Assembly: GCA_021777365.1 (NCBI GenBank)
Contig: JAJYDP010000366.1
Span: forward strand, 1-5,551
Direction of reading: 5' to 3'
Source of the DNA: Chloroflexota bacterium
GTDB taxonomy: Bacteria > Chloroflexota > Limnocylindria > Limnocylindrales > CSP1-4
Length of the DNA: 5,551 nt
Numbering within the stretch: the first letter of the stretch is position 1; each line of letters opens with the position of its first letter. Positions 1 through 5,223 of this stretch are shown here, piece by piece. The notes below the pieces were generated by a model. That model saw nothing but the letters and a program-made list of their open reading frames with translations. It ran no database searches and had not been told where the DNA came from. The position numbers and the translations under genes are program-made.

Positions 1-1
1 C

Positions 2-199
2 CGCCGAGCCGGGGTCCCGGTGCGGCCCCACGGCCTGCGGCACGCGGCGATCACCGAGGCGCTCACGCTCATGGGCGGCGACATCCGGGCCGTCGGCCGC
101 TACAGCCGCCATCGCGACCTCCGCACGCTCATGCGCTACGACGACAACCGGCTCGATCTGGCCGGTGAGGTCGCGAGCCGGGTGGCGGGCTCGCTGTGA
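2..199 (+). CDS. Tyrosine recombinase/integrase, C-terminal part (5' end outside window)
   Basis: Only the last 65 residues are in the window, so the protein is cut by the window edge rather than shown to be truncated. They contain the end of the phage-integrase catalytic domain. H10 and R13 form the HxxR box (HGLRH), H37 lies in YSRHRDL, and Y46 in LMRYDDN is the expected nucleophile that forms the 3'-phosphotyrosine link to DNA. The SRHRDLRTLxRYDDNR style of C-terminus is familiar from integrases of mobile elements in GC-rich bacteria. The family performs conservative site-specific recombination, either integration/excision or resolution. The stop overlaps the GTG start of the next gene (GTGA), suggesting translational coupling and a shared transcript. 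The missing N-terminal core- and arm-binding domains prevent assignment to a subfamily or target site. Confidence 0.9.
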   Translation, partial: RRAGVPVRPHGLRHAAITEALTLMGGDIRAVGRYSRHRDLRTLMRYDDNRLDLAGEVASRVAGSL

Positions 200-822
200 G
201 CGCCGGTCAGCCCGTGCCCCTCGCGACGGCGGCACCGATCGCGGCCGCCCTGCGCGCTCGGCTCGCGCCCGCCTGTGCCCGGATCGCGATCGCGGGATCC
301 GTGCGCCGGCGCAAGCCGACCGTGTCGGACATCGAGCTGGTCGCCGTCCCCCGCCTGGTCGCCGAGCCGGCCGGCGACCTGTGGGGCGAGCGCACCGTCG
401 AGCGCGACCTGCTCGCCGAGCGTCTGGCCGCCCTCGCGGCGAGCGGCGAGCTGGTGCCGCGGCGGGTCATGCTGCACCGCGCCGACGGCCGCCTGGAGGA
501 GTCCCGCCGCATCGGCCCCGCCTATCAGGCGCTCCTGTTCCGGGACCTGCCGGTCGACCTCTTCATCGTGCGGCCGCCCGCCGAGTGGGGCGTGATCTTC
601 GCGCTCCGCACGGGACCCGGCGACTGGAACACCCGCCTCGTGACCGAGTGCCAGCGGTACGGCCGCCGGGTGTCGGCGGGCCGGCTCCTGGTCGACGGGA
701 TCCCCGTCGCCTGTCCCGAGGAGACCGACTTCTTCCGCGAGATCGGGCAGCCCTGGGTGGAGCCTCCGGCGCGCCAGCCGGCGCGCGTGTGCCTGGGCCG
801 CGGCTCGGGGGAGGGTCGGTAG
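196..822 (+). CDS. Minimal family X DNA polymerase-like nucleotidyltransferase (palm and thumb only)
   Basis: The 208-residue protein aligns by eye with the C-terminal half of DNA polymerase beta. G34-S35 then R37-R38 start the GS motif. D45-I-E47 sits at exactly the spacing of the Pol beta metal-binding pair D190/D192, and D121 in PVDLF matches the third carboxylate (D256). T139-G140 and N145 match the TG...FN minor-groove segment. Residues 174-192 (PEETDFFREIG...EP) match the end of the thumb. The 8-kDa lyase domain, helix-hairpin-helix fingers and any PHP exonuclease are absent. The second carboxylate is Glu rather than Asp, a pattern known in other nucleotidyltransferases such as kanamycin nucleotidyltransferase. 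It probably transfers nucleotides to a DNA end or another acceptor; the substrate is unknown. The GTG start at 196 overlaps the integrase stop, and no better start is seen. Confidence 0.85.
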   Translation: MSAGQPVPLATAAPIAAALRARLAPACARIAIAGSVRRRKPTVSDIELVAVPRLVAEPAGDLWGERTVERDLLAERLAALAASGELVPRRVMLHRADGRLEESRRIGPAYQALLFRDLPVDLFIVRPPAEWGVIFALRTGPGDWNTRLVTECQRYGRRVSAGRLLVDGIPVACPEETDFFREIGQPWVEPPARQPARVCLGRGSGEGR

Positions 823-823
823 G

Positions 824-1069
824 ATGTCCGCGATGCCGATCTTCCTGGACGCCGCCGCCGTTGGCCCGACTGGCGGAACCGGGCCGCGCTGGGTCCCCCT
901 CCCTCCCTCGTGCCCGTACCGGGCAGCTTCGCGCCACTTCGCGGTGCTCCGCGAGCGTGGACAGCCGGCCGCTCGCGCCACGTTCGGGGGGCTCGCGCCA
1001 CTTCCGGTCGGGCTCGCGCCACTTCCGGTCGGGCTGGCGCCACCCATACGTACGGGGGTGCGGCGGTGA
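824..1069 (+). CDS. Possible small ORF, 81 residues, overlapping the iteron array
   Basis: I do not recognise the product. In its favour, a purine-rich stretch GGGGGAGGG lies about 8 bases before the ATG, the ATG follows the upstream stop (820-822) by one base, and the stop TGA (1067-1069) overlaps the GTG of the ATPase gene. It would therefore couple both neighbours. Against it, the C-terminal third (from about residue 51) is a translation of the 21-bp repeats, giving LAPLPVG twice, and the rest is rich in Pro, Gly, Arg and Ala with no recognisable domain. It may be a leader ORF, or non-coding spacer carrying the repeats. The alternative GTG start at 910 in the ATPase frame would also read through the repeats. 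Confidence 0.3.
   Translation: MSAMPIFLDAAAVGPTGGTGPRWVPLPPSCPYRAASRHFAVLRERGQPAARATFGGLAPLPVGLAPLPVGLAPPIRTGVRR
927..1045 (+). repeat. Iteron-like direct repeat array, core GCGCCAC
   Basis: Two perfect adjacent 21-bp units (991-1011 and 1012-1032) contain TCGCGCCACTTCCGGTC. A diverged copy precedes them (971-990) and a partial copy follows (1033-1045). A further TCGCGCCACTT occurs at 929-939. The GCGCCAC cores start at 931, 975, 995, 1016 and 1037, so the spacings are 44, 20, 21 and 21 bp. That puts them on the same face of the helix at about two turns, with the first gap about twice the unit. This is the geometry of protein-binding iterons or multi-site operators. The array ends 20 bases before the GTG of the winged-helix/AAA+ gene, whose product is the natural candidate binder. 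A plain slippage duplication is the alternative. Confidence 0.75.
1041..1058. promoter_or_regulatory. Imperfect palindrome next to ATPase start
   Basis: CCCATACGTACGGG (1043-1056) is a near-palindrome centred on TACGTA with one mismatched pair. A further C/G pair at 1041/1058 is symmetric. It begins within the last iteron core and its right arm supplies the G-run (1054-1058) that is the only Shine-Dalgarno-like sequence before the GTG at 1066. A bound protein, or the folded RNA, could control translation or transcription of the ATPase gene. This is inferred from position only. Confidence 0.35.
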
Positions 1070-3042
1070 ACGAGACGGGACTCGACGCGGCGATCCTGCA
1101 CCAGCTCGCGGCGGGCGAGCGCGGGAGCGCGCCGATTGCCGACGCTCTCGGCGCGTCTCGACGGACGGTCCAGCGCCATCTCGCCGGGCTCCGGGAGGCC
1201 GGGCTGGTTGAGTCACCCTCGCGCGACATCTGGACCCTCAGTGGCGCCGGCAGTCGGGCGTCCCTGGCCGCCACGGTCCCCGAACCGCCCGCGTCGATCG
1301 CGACCCTGGATGCCCTGCCGGCCGAGCACCGGGCCATGCTCCGGCTGATCGAGGCCGCCGTAGTTGCGCGGCGTGCCCTGCGCGACGTGTACCCCGACCA
1401 CTGGCCCGCGTTCGGGGCGGCCGGACCCACGGGGACGGGCAAGACCTTGCTCGCCGCACTCACCGCCCGCCGCTTCGGGCTCGATCCGACCACGGCCGTG
1501 CGCCTGCTCACGCCGGGGCTGGAGACGCCGGGCTCCCTGCTCGTCCGGCGGGTGCAGACCGGCCCGCACACCTGGACCACGATCCCGAGCCCGCTGCTCG
1601 CCCTCCCGCTCGTCGGGTTGGACGAGTTCGGCCGGGCGAGTCCGGAGCTGCGGGGGGCGGCGTTCGCCTATCTCGCCGGGGTGTCGCGGTTCGTGAGCGA
1701 GGGGATCGAGCTCGATGTGCACGCGACGCCGATCCTTACGCTGAACCTGGAGGGCGACGCCGAGCGGCTCCTCCCCGACCCGATCCTGCGCCGGACGGTC
1801 CTCCTCAACACCGAGCCGCTCCGGGAGGTCACCCGGGATCTCGACGTGGTCGCCGCCCGGCTCGCCCGCGTGGCGTTGCCGGTGGTGCGTCCGGACCTGG
1901 CCCCGCCCGCGCCCGACCTCCCCTCCGGCGCGCGGGACGCTCTCCGCCGGCTGCTCCGGTACTGCCTGACCGACCGGGGCTGGGAGCTGTCCGATCTGGA
2001 GGCGCTCAGCCGGCTGGTCCTGGGTCGCTGGGCGAGCACGCCAGCCGACCCTTGGGGCGCGATGGCGTCGGTCGCCGCCGACTTCTTGCTTGTGACCGAC
2101 ACCCGGCCGCTGCTCGTCCGGCCCGACTGGCCGGCGCGCGTCAGGGCCGTCACGGGACCCGACGCAGCGCCGCTCGCGGACATCCTGGCCGTCGCCCACA
2201 CCCGGCAGGCTGCGCACGAGAAGCGGCAGGCGGCGGCCACCAGGGCCGACCTCGACGCGACCGTGGCGCTGGCCGCGGAGCATGCGGCCCTCGTCGCCAG
2301 GATCGACCACGCGGTGTCCACCGCGCCTCGGGGACGGGATCTCACACCCGCCGAGCGCGACGCCATCGCCCGGGCGCTCGGCGCGGCCCGGCCCCTGCGC
2401 AGGAAGGTCTCGGAGGCGCGCGATCGCCCGGCCCTCGCCGAGCTGGCCAGCCTGGTCGAGGACACGGTGCTGGCCCCGCTGCGCGGCGCCGTCGATGCGG
2501 TCGCGGCGCGACGCGAGGCTGTGGTGAGGACACGAGCCCAGCAGCGCCAGCGGGAGGCCGACGCGCGCCGGCAGGCCGGGGAACAGGCCACGGCCGCGCG
2601 CCAGGCTGCCCGGACGCGGCACGCCGAGCTCGAGGCTCTGTACCGGCGCACCCACGCCCAGCCCGGAGAGTCCGTCGTGGACGCGCTCCTCGCCGCGCGC
2701 TGCCTCTCCCGAGAGAGCGAGCAGTACGAGGCAGAGACGTGGGGCTCGCAGGGCCGCGGGATGGTCCATCGGGTCCAGGGCGCAGTCCGGACCGCGGCCG
2801 CCTCTCTGGCACCCCCGGGCTCCGGCATCGTCGCGATCGTGTCGCCCGTCCCGCCGCCCGTCTACACGACGAAGACCCGGAGCTGGTACGAGGATCGCGC
2901 CGGCCGTCCCTACCAGGCGAGCGAGCTGGTCGCGTGGGGGAGCCCGGCGGTGGACGCGGTCCTTCAGGCCGCGGCGAAGGCAGAGGGGCTCCCGCCGCTC
3001 ACCCGGCCGGCATCACGCCGGGCGTCCCCGCGGCGCGCCTGA
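1066..3042 (+). CDS. Winged-helix / AAA+ ATPase with long helical C-terminal region
   Basis: This 658-residue protein is not from a named family I recognise. Residues 8-58 form a winged helix-turn-helix (IADALGASRRTVQRHLAGLREAGLVE). The AAA+ core follows: Walker A G120-PTGTGK-T127, Walker B LVGLDE with D186/E187, a sensor 1-like N227 in ILTLN, and R242/R243 in DPILRRTV as possible arginine-finger residues. The LDEFGRASPELRGA...G stretch recalls the MoxR/helix-2-insert branch of AAA+ proteins, but this is tentative. About residues 375-415 and 475-530 are Ala/Arg/Gln/Glu-rich and probably helical or coiled coil. A conserved-looking tail (YTTKTRSWYEDRAGRPY, from residue 600) ends in a basic stretch. 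GTG 1066 is chosen because upstream in-frame codons only translate the iterons; a GTG at 910 would add 52 low-complexity residues. The likely role is ATP-dependent remodelling of DNA or DNA-protein complexes at the adjacent repeats, either replication initiation or regulation. Confidence 0.85.
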   Translation: MNETGLDAAILHQLAAGERGSAPIADALGASRRTVQRHLAGLREAGLVESPSRDIWTLSGAGSRASLAATVPEPPASIATLDALPAEHRAMLRLIEAAVVARRALRDVYPDHWPAFGAAGPTGTGKTLLAALTARRFGLDPTTAVRLLTPGLETPGSLLVRRVQTGPHTWTTIPSPLLALPLVGLDEFGRASPELRGAAFAYLAGVSRFVSEGIELDVHATPILTLNLEGDAERLLPDPILRRTVLLNTEPLREVTRDLDVVAARLARVALPVVRPDLAPPAPDLPSGARDALRRLLRYCLTDRGWELSDLEALSRLVLGRWASTPADPWGAMASVAADFLLVTDTRPLLVRPDWPARVRAVTGPDAAPLADILAVAHTRQAAHEKRQAAATRADLDATVALAAEHAALVARIDHAVSTAPRGRDLTPAERDAIARALGAARPLRRKVSEARDRPALAELASLVEDTVLAPLRGAVDAVAARREAVVRTRAQQRQREADARRQAGEQATAARQAARTRHAELEALYRRTHAQPGESVVDALLAARCLSRESEQYEAETWGSQGRGMVHRVQGAVRTAAASLAPPGSGIVAIVSPVPPPVYTTKTRSWYEDRAGRPYQASELVAWGSPAVDAVLQAAAKAEGLPPLTRPASRRASPRRA

Positions 3043-3253
3043 GCCCGGCCAGGGGCGGGCGCCACGCGCCGGCCGGGGCGCGCGGCCAGCAGCGGCCCCG
3101 GTCATGCTCGCCGCGGCGTCGCGTCGCCGTCGTGGGGCATTCTGGCGCGGCCGATTATTGGGGCCGTCCCGTAGCGCGTCCCCGGGACCGGCTCGACGCG
3201 CTCGCCGGACTCCTGGTGCACGCAGCGACCGCCTCAGCGTGAGCCAGGCCGCC
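3043..3253. other. Gene-free stretch after the ATPase gene
   Basis: Apart from the hairpins at 3058-3101 I see no convincing gene. Open frames exist on both strands, but their translations are Arg/Pro/Ala-rich without domain-like segments, as expected for non-coding DNA of this composition. Together with 3254-3943 this makes about 900 bases without an intact gene, and the stretch reads as decayed DNA between the ATPase cassette and the right-hand genes. Confidence 0.5.
3058..3101 (+). terminator. GC-rich hairpins after the ATPase gene
   Basis: Sixteen bases after the stop, GGCGC-CAC-GCGCC (3058-3070) can fold perfectly. It is followed by a 7-bp stem, CCGGGGC (3073-3079) with GCCCCGG (3095-3101), around a 15-base loop. 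There is no U-tract, as is common for terminators in GC-rich bacteria. Such stems also arise by chance at this composition. The first hairpin contains the iteron core GCGCCAC (3059-3065), probably by coincidence. Confidence 0.3.
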
Positions 3254-3536
3254 TCACTCGGCGGCCTCAGAGGGGCGGTCCATTTCGACGTGATCCAGCA
3301 CCTGGACGGCGGCCGCGAACTCCGCGACTTCGTCCTGCTTGCCCTGGCCACGTGCCAGCGCGGGCAGTGGTCGCAGGCGAGACAGCGGCAGGATCCCGGT
3401 GGGCGCACGGTTAGCGCGGCCTCCGGCCGTGCGCTTCAGCCTGCTGAATCACACGGAGGCGGCCGTTGGTGACTGTGAGGGAGCGGCGTCGGTAGGCGGC
3501 TTCGGTCTCGCCCACCAGCGGCCAGACGGTGCTCAT
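3254..3536 (-). pseudogene. Possible broken small gene, one frameshift
   Basis: On the minus strand an ATG at 3536-3534 opens MSTVWPLVGETEAAYRRRSL, which continues in protein-like fashion to EAHGRRPR and a stop at about residue 43. Shifting by one base there continues the reading as APTGILPLSRLRPLPALARG and then GKQDEVAEFAAAVQVLDHVE to a stop at 3254-3256. Together the two frames would give about 93 residues that look more like a real protein (acidic and hydrophobic alternation) than the other frames. No family is recognised and no good ribosome binding site precedes the ATG. The change falls in a GC-rich run where the two frames meet. It may instead be chance, so confidence is low. It lies in the same scar region as the transposase remnant. 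Confidence 0.3.
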
Positions 3537-3597
3537 CTGCAGGTGGGTCCGCGGCGCGCTTCGGGCTGCCCGCCGGCGCCGTTATGTGGGCTCGCTA

Positions 3598-3907
3598 ATG
3601 CGTGTTGTGAGGCACGCCTCGTCGGACGAGTGTGTGAACCGACCCTGCATGGTTCTCAACGTCGCGGCCTACACGCGTGTGCGCCCGGCCCGCGGTCTCG
3701 TCGCTGACGATCAGCCGCCCCGGGAGCGCCCCCTGTGATCCGCCTGGCTCAGCCCCACCCCGGGTCCGCCGGGGTTTTCGTCGCCTGGTGTACATCCTGG
3801 GCACCCCGGCCAGAGCGCCGAAACCCACCAAGGCCGGCCCGGGACGGCCCAAGGGCAGTCTCCGGGGACCAGCTCCCCGCTACCCAGCGATCAAGAGGGC
3901 CGCCTGA
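3598..3907 (+). pseudogene. DDE-family transposase remnant (C-terminus, frameshifted)
   Basis: Two plus-strand frames together reproduce the end of a DDE-type transposase common in GC-rich bacteria (IS701/DDE_5-like group, family name from memory). The first frame gives VAAYTRVRPARGLVADDQ and PRERP up to a stop at 3736-3738. The second, shifted by one base, gives DPPGSAPPRVRRGFRRLVYI, then LGTPARAPKPTKAGPGRPKGS and APRYPAIKRAA, with the stop at 3905-3907. The join falls at the five-C run in GCGCCCCCTG (3727-3736), so a one-base insertion there explains the shift. The order (ARGLV, then WERP-like, then RVRRGFRRL, then GPGRPKGS...PRYPAIK) is that of the intact family. The catalytic Asp/Asp/Glu region is missing: upstream DNA does not continue the alignment clearly beyond about 3598. 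The remnant is therefore inactive. Intact relatives are about 400-480 residues long. Confidence 0.75.
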
Positions 3908-3915
3908 CGGGCGTT

Positions 3916-3926
3916 AAATGGCAAGC
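3916..3926 (+). repeat. Inverted repeat, left copy (AAATGGCAAGC)
   Basis: This 11-bp sequence nine bases after the transposase remnant's stop recurs in inverted orientation at 4562-4572. The position just outside a transposase C-terminus is where an insertion-sequence end is expected. An 11-bp match is not statistically strong on its own in a window of this size. Confidence 0.35.
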
Positions 3927-3943
3927 TCAGTTCATGAGTCGCG

Positions 3944-4312
3944 TTACCGGTTATCAGCCTGCCCGGGAGGCCGAGGCCCCGCCGGTGGTCGATCTCCCAT
4001 AACAAGCCTAAGGACTTGCTGGAGCAACGCAGCCAACAGGTTGGTGGGCTGAATCCCTGATTCGTAGTCCGACAGCGAGCGGGCAAGGTCGCTCGACTGT
4101 AACGTGAGCTCTCCACCGTCCGGGACAAGCCCCCGGTCATCCCCGTCGGCCTGAACTTCTTTCAACGGTTGGACCATGTACGCCGTCCCGCCGCTTCCCG
4201 CAATGACGCGCTGCACCCGGACTAGCGACCCGCGATGGTGCTCACCTACCGGGACAGTGAGGAACACGATCTCACCGACGTGCAGCGCGGTAAACGCCCT
4301 GTAAAGAGTCAC
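3944..4312 (-). CDS. Uncharacterised 122-residue protein
   Basis: The product is not recognised. It begins MTLYRAFTALHVGEIVFLTV, and the first 55 residues alternate hydrophobic and polar positions (VGEIVFLTVPVG, GSLVRVQRVIAG, GTAYMVQPLKEV), suggesting a small beta-rich domain. An acidic linker (ADGDDRGLVPDGG) follows, then a helical segment (PTNLLAALLQQVLRLVMGD) and a Pro-rich tail. There is no signal peptide or membrane segment. The GTG at 4312-4310 is preferred because a strong GGAGAGGAGG lies directly upstream. The ATG at 4336 (130 residues) would translate that site as GGEE and has no clear ribosome binding site. Codon use is less GC-rich at third positions than in the 196-3042 genes (CTT, TTA, GTT, CAA, AAA and GAA occur), which suggests a separate origin. 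It ends 36 bases from the transposase remnant, converging with it, and diverges from the gene at 4688. Confidence 0.55.
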   Translation of the reverse strand: MTLYRAFTALHVGEIVFLTVPVGEHHRGSLVRVQRVIAGSGGTAYMVQPLKEVQADGDDRGLVPDGGELTLQSSDLARSLSDYESGIQPTNLLAALLQQVLRLVMGDRPPAGPRPPGQADNR

Positions 4313-4534
4313 GGCCTCCTCTCCACCATCGAGCATGTCCGACGCTCATTCTCAGAACAGCGCCACGCTCGGTCAAGTGCTGGTGGTCGCCAACGATGAG
4401 CCGAGGAAACGCCCACGCACCGCCATCGTGCCGTCGCCCGCGCGCGACCGCTTCCGCGACCAGCTCGTGGGGCAGAGCGCCCCAAGCGCAGCCCATTGCC
4501 TGTGCAGAGGACCATACTGACTATCCGCCAGCGC

Positions 4535-4576
4535 ATCAATTGATAATGCCTAGGCAACCATGCTTGCCATTTGGCA
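4535..4576. promoter_or_regulatory. Cluster of three perfect palindromes (candidate operator)
   Basis: ATCAATTGAT (4535-4544), TGCCTAGGCA (4547-4556) and TGCCA-TT-TGGCA (4565-4576) are each perfectly two-fold symmetric and lie within 42 bp. The last two share TGCC/GGCA half-sites and have centres 19 bp apart. They sit between two divergent genes, which is where a dimeric repressor or activator would act. No regulator gene is next to them in the window. Confidence 0.4.
4562..4572 (-). repeat. Inverted repeat, right copy (GCTTGCCATTT)
   Basis: This is the exact reverse complement of 3916-3926. Extending the alignment outward adds only scattered matches. It overlaps the third palindrome (4565-4576), so its symmetry may have a different cause. 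The two copies bracket the 3944-4312 gene and about 250 bases of intergenic DNA. Confidence 0.35.
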
Positions 4577-4577
4577 C

Positions 4578-4606
4578 TTGTGGTTGTGCAGCGCTAGCAG
4601 TAGACA
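4578..4606 (+). promoter_or_regulatory. Weak promoter candidate for the secreted-protein gene
   Basis: TTGTGG (4578-4583), a 17-base spacer and TAGACA (4601-4606) give a fair match to a housekeeping sigma promoter, directly downstream of the palindromes. It would leave a leader of about 75 bases before the ATG at 4688. TTGCCA at 4564-4569 is another possible -35 element but has no good -10 partner at the right distance. Confidence 0.25.
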
Positions 4607-4687
4607 AAACCGGCGGTCCGAGACCAGCAATACTGGACATCAAGGGTCCGGGGCGAAGCGTTGGCCCGGCCGAGGGAGGTACGCACG

Positions 4688-5161
4688 ATGCGCAGAGTTG
4701 CCGTGAGCGTGCTGATCGCGGTAGTCCTTTCGGCCGTCTGGACCGCGGGTGCCGCGGCGGCCGTACGTCCTCTCGAGACGACGTGTGGGTCCGACACCAT
4801 CTTCATCAACTACAACATCATCGACTACCCGGGTGCGCCTTGGCTCTGGGGCTATGTGACTCTTAGGGCCGACGCATGCTGGAACAGTTCCACAGCCTAT
4901 CCCAACGGGTCGAACGAACCGGTCGTCGTAAACGAAGGCTGGGACAGGACGACGACCCAAGGGGGCACGGGCAACTTCAAAGAGTCCGACGGCACGACCA
5001 TGGATTTCTACGATGGCTTTCTGACCAGCGATTGGCCGTGCAGTTACCAGGTGGTTTCTAACATCACGGTCACCAAGGACGGGGTGTGGGGCGTACGGAA
5101 CGACACGTACCCAAGCGGGGGAGGCTTCTGCGGAATCGCGGTGACCTGGTGGCAGGAATGA
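4688..5161 (+). CDS. Small secreted four-cysteine, Trp-rich protein
   Basis: The product is 157 residues. It begins with a Sec signal peptide: basic MRR, a hydrophobic core to about residue 20, then a GAAAA-V junction with likely cleavage after A25. The mature part of about 132 residues has exactly four cysteines (C33, C64, C118, C148), compatible with two disulfides. It also has eight tryptophans (W52, W54, W65, W85, W116, W134, W154, W155) and many Gly, Thr, Ser and Asn residues. This suggests a compact beta-rich extracellular domain. There is no cell-wall anchor, lipobox or catalytic motif, and I do not recognise the family. ATG 4688 is chosen over an ATG at 4661 because GGGAGGT (4674-4680) lies seven bases before it and the signal peptide then starts properly. 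The longer form would add nine charged residues. Confidence 0.75.
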   Translation: MRRVAVSVLIAVVLSAVWTAGAAAAVRPLETTCGSDTIFINYNIIDYPGAPWLWGYVTLRADACWNSSTAYPNGSNEPVVVNEGWDRTTTQGGTGNFKESDGTTMDFYDGFLTSDWPCSYQVVSNITVTKDGVWGVRNDTYPSGGGFCGIAVTWWQE

Positions 5162-5223
5162 ACAGGGCCGAGGTGGCAAACGAGTTCCACGGGTGACGCG
5201 TACAGAGCTCCGTTGGCGAGCCC

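Larger units (their letters stand above)
4337..4687. other. Intergenic region between divergent genes
   Basis: This 350-base stretch is AT-richer than the left half (30 of 60 bases G or C at 4501-4560). It holds the palindrome cluster (4535-4576), a weak promoter candidate (4578-4606) and the ribosome binding site of the 4688 gene. A minus-strand ORF, 4496 down to 4272 (MGCAWGALPHELVAEAVARG...), is moderately protein-like. It has only a weak Shine-Dalgarno sequence and overlaps the 3944-4312 gene by 41 bases. I leave it as an unproven alternative rather than a gene. Confidence 0.45.

Noticed and set aside
971..1045. CRISPR array
   Set aside because: The units are directly adjacent with no unique spacers and no cas genes are nearby. 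The pattern fits tandem iterons.
910..1065. Extended N-terminus of the ATPase from GTG 910
   Set aside because: The extra 52 residues are low-complexity translation of the iterons and lack domain character. The winged helix starts right after GTG 1066.
165..1211. Long plus-strand open frame covering the integrase end, Pol X gene and iterons
   Set aside because: Its translation is Arg/Pro/Ala-rich with no domain and shadows the motif-bearing frame at 196-822.
1213..2769. 518-codon minus-strand open frame opposite the ATPase gene
   Set aside because: Long antisense frames are expected opposite a GC-rich gene. The sequence lacks motifs, while the plus frame has complete Walker A, Walker B and sensor residues.
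2052..3242. 396-codon plus-strand open frame overlapping the ATPase 3' half
   Set aside because: Gly/Arg/Pro-rich shadow translation without recognisable segments. The ATPase frame remains coherent to its stop at 3042.
3013..3408. Cys-rich minus-strand ORF with a zinc-finger-like CRCLACDHC
   Set aside because: The rest is Arg/Pro-rich shadow sequence, and the cysteine cluster falls where another frame reads more protein-like sequence (LPLSRLRPLPALARG).
3595..3852. Minus-strand 85-codon ORF
   Set aside because: It is antisense to the transposase remnant, whose plus-strand frames match a known family end.
4396..4866. Plus-strand 156-codon ORF running into the secreted-protein gene
   Set aside because: It crosses the palindrome region and ribosome binding site and lacks domain-like sequence. 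The 4688 frame has a signal peptide and its own ribosome binding site.
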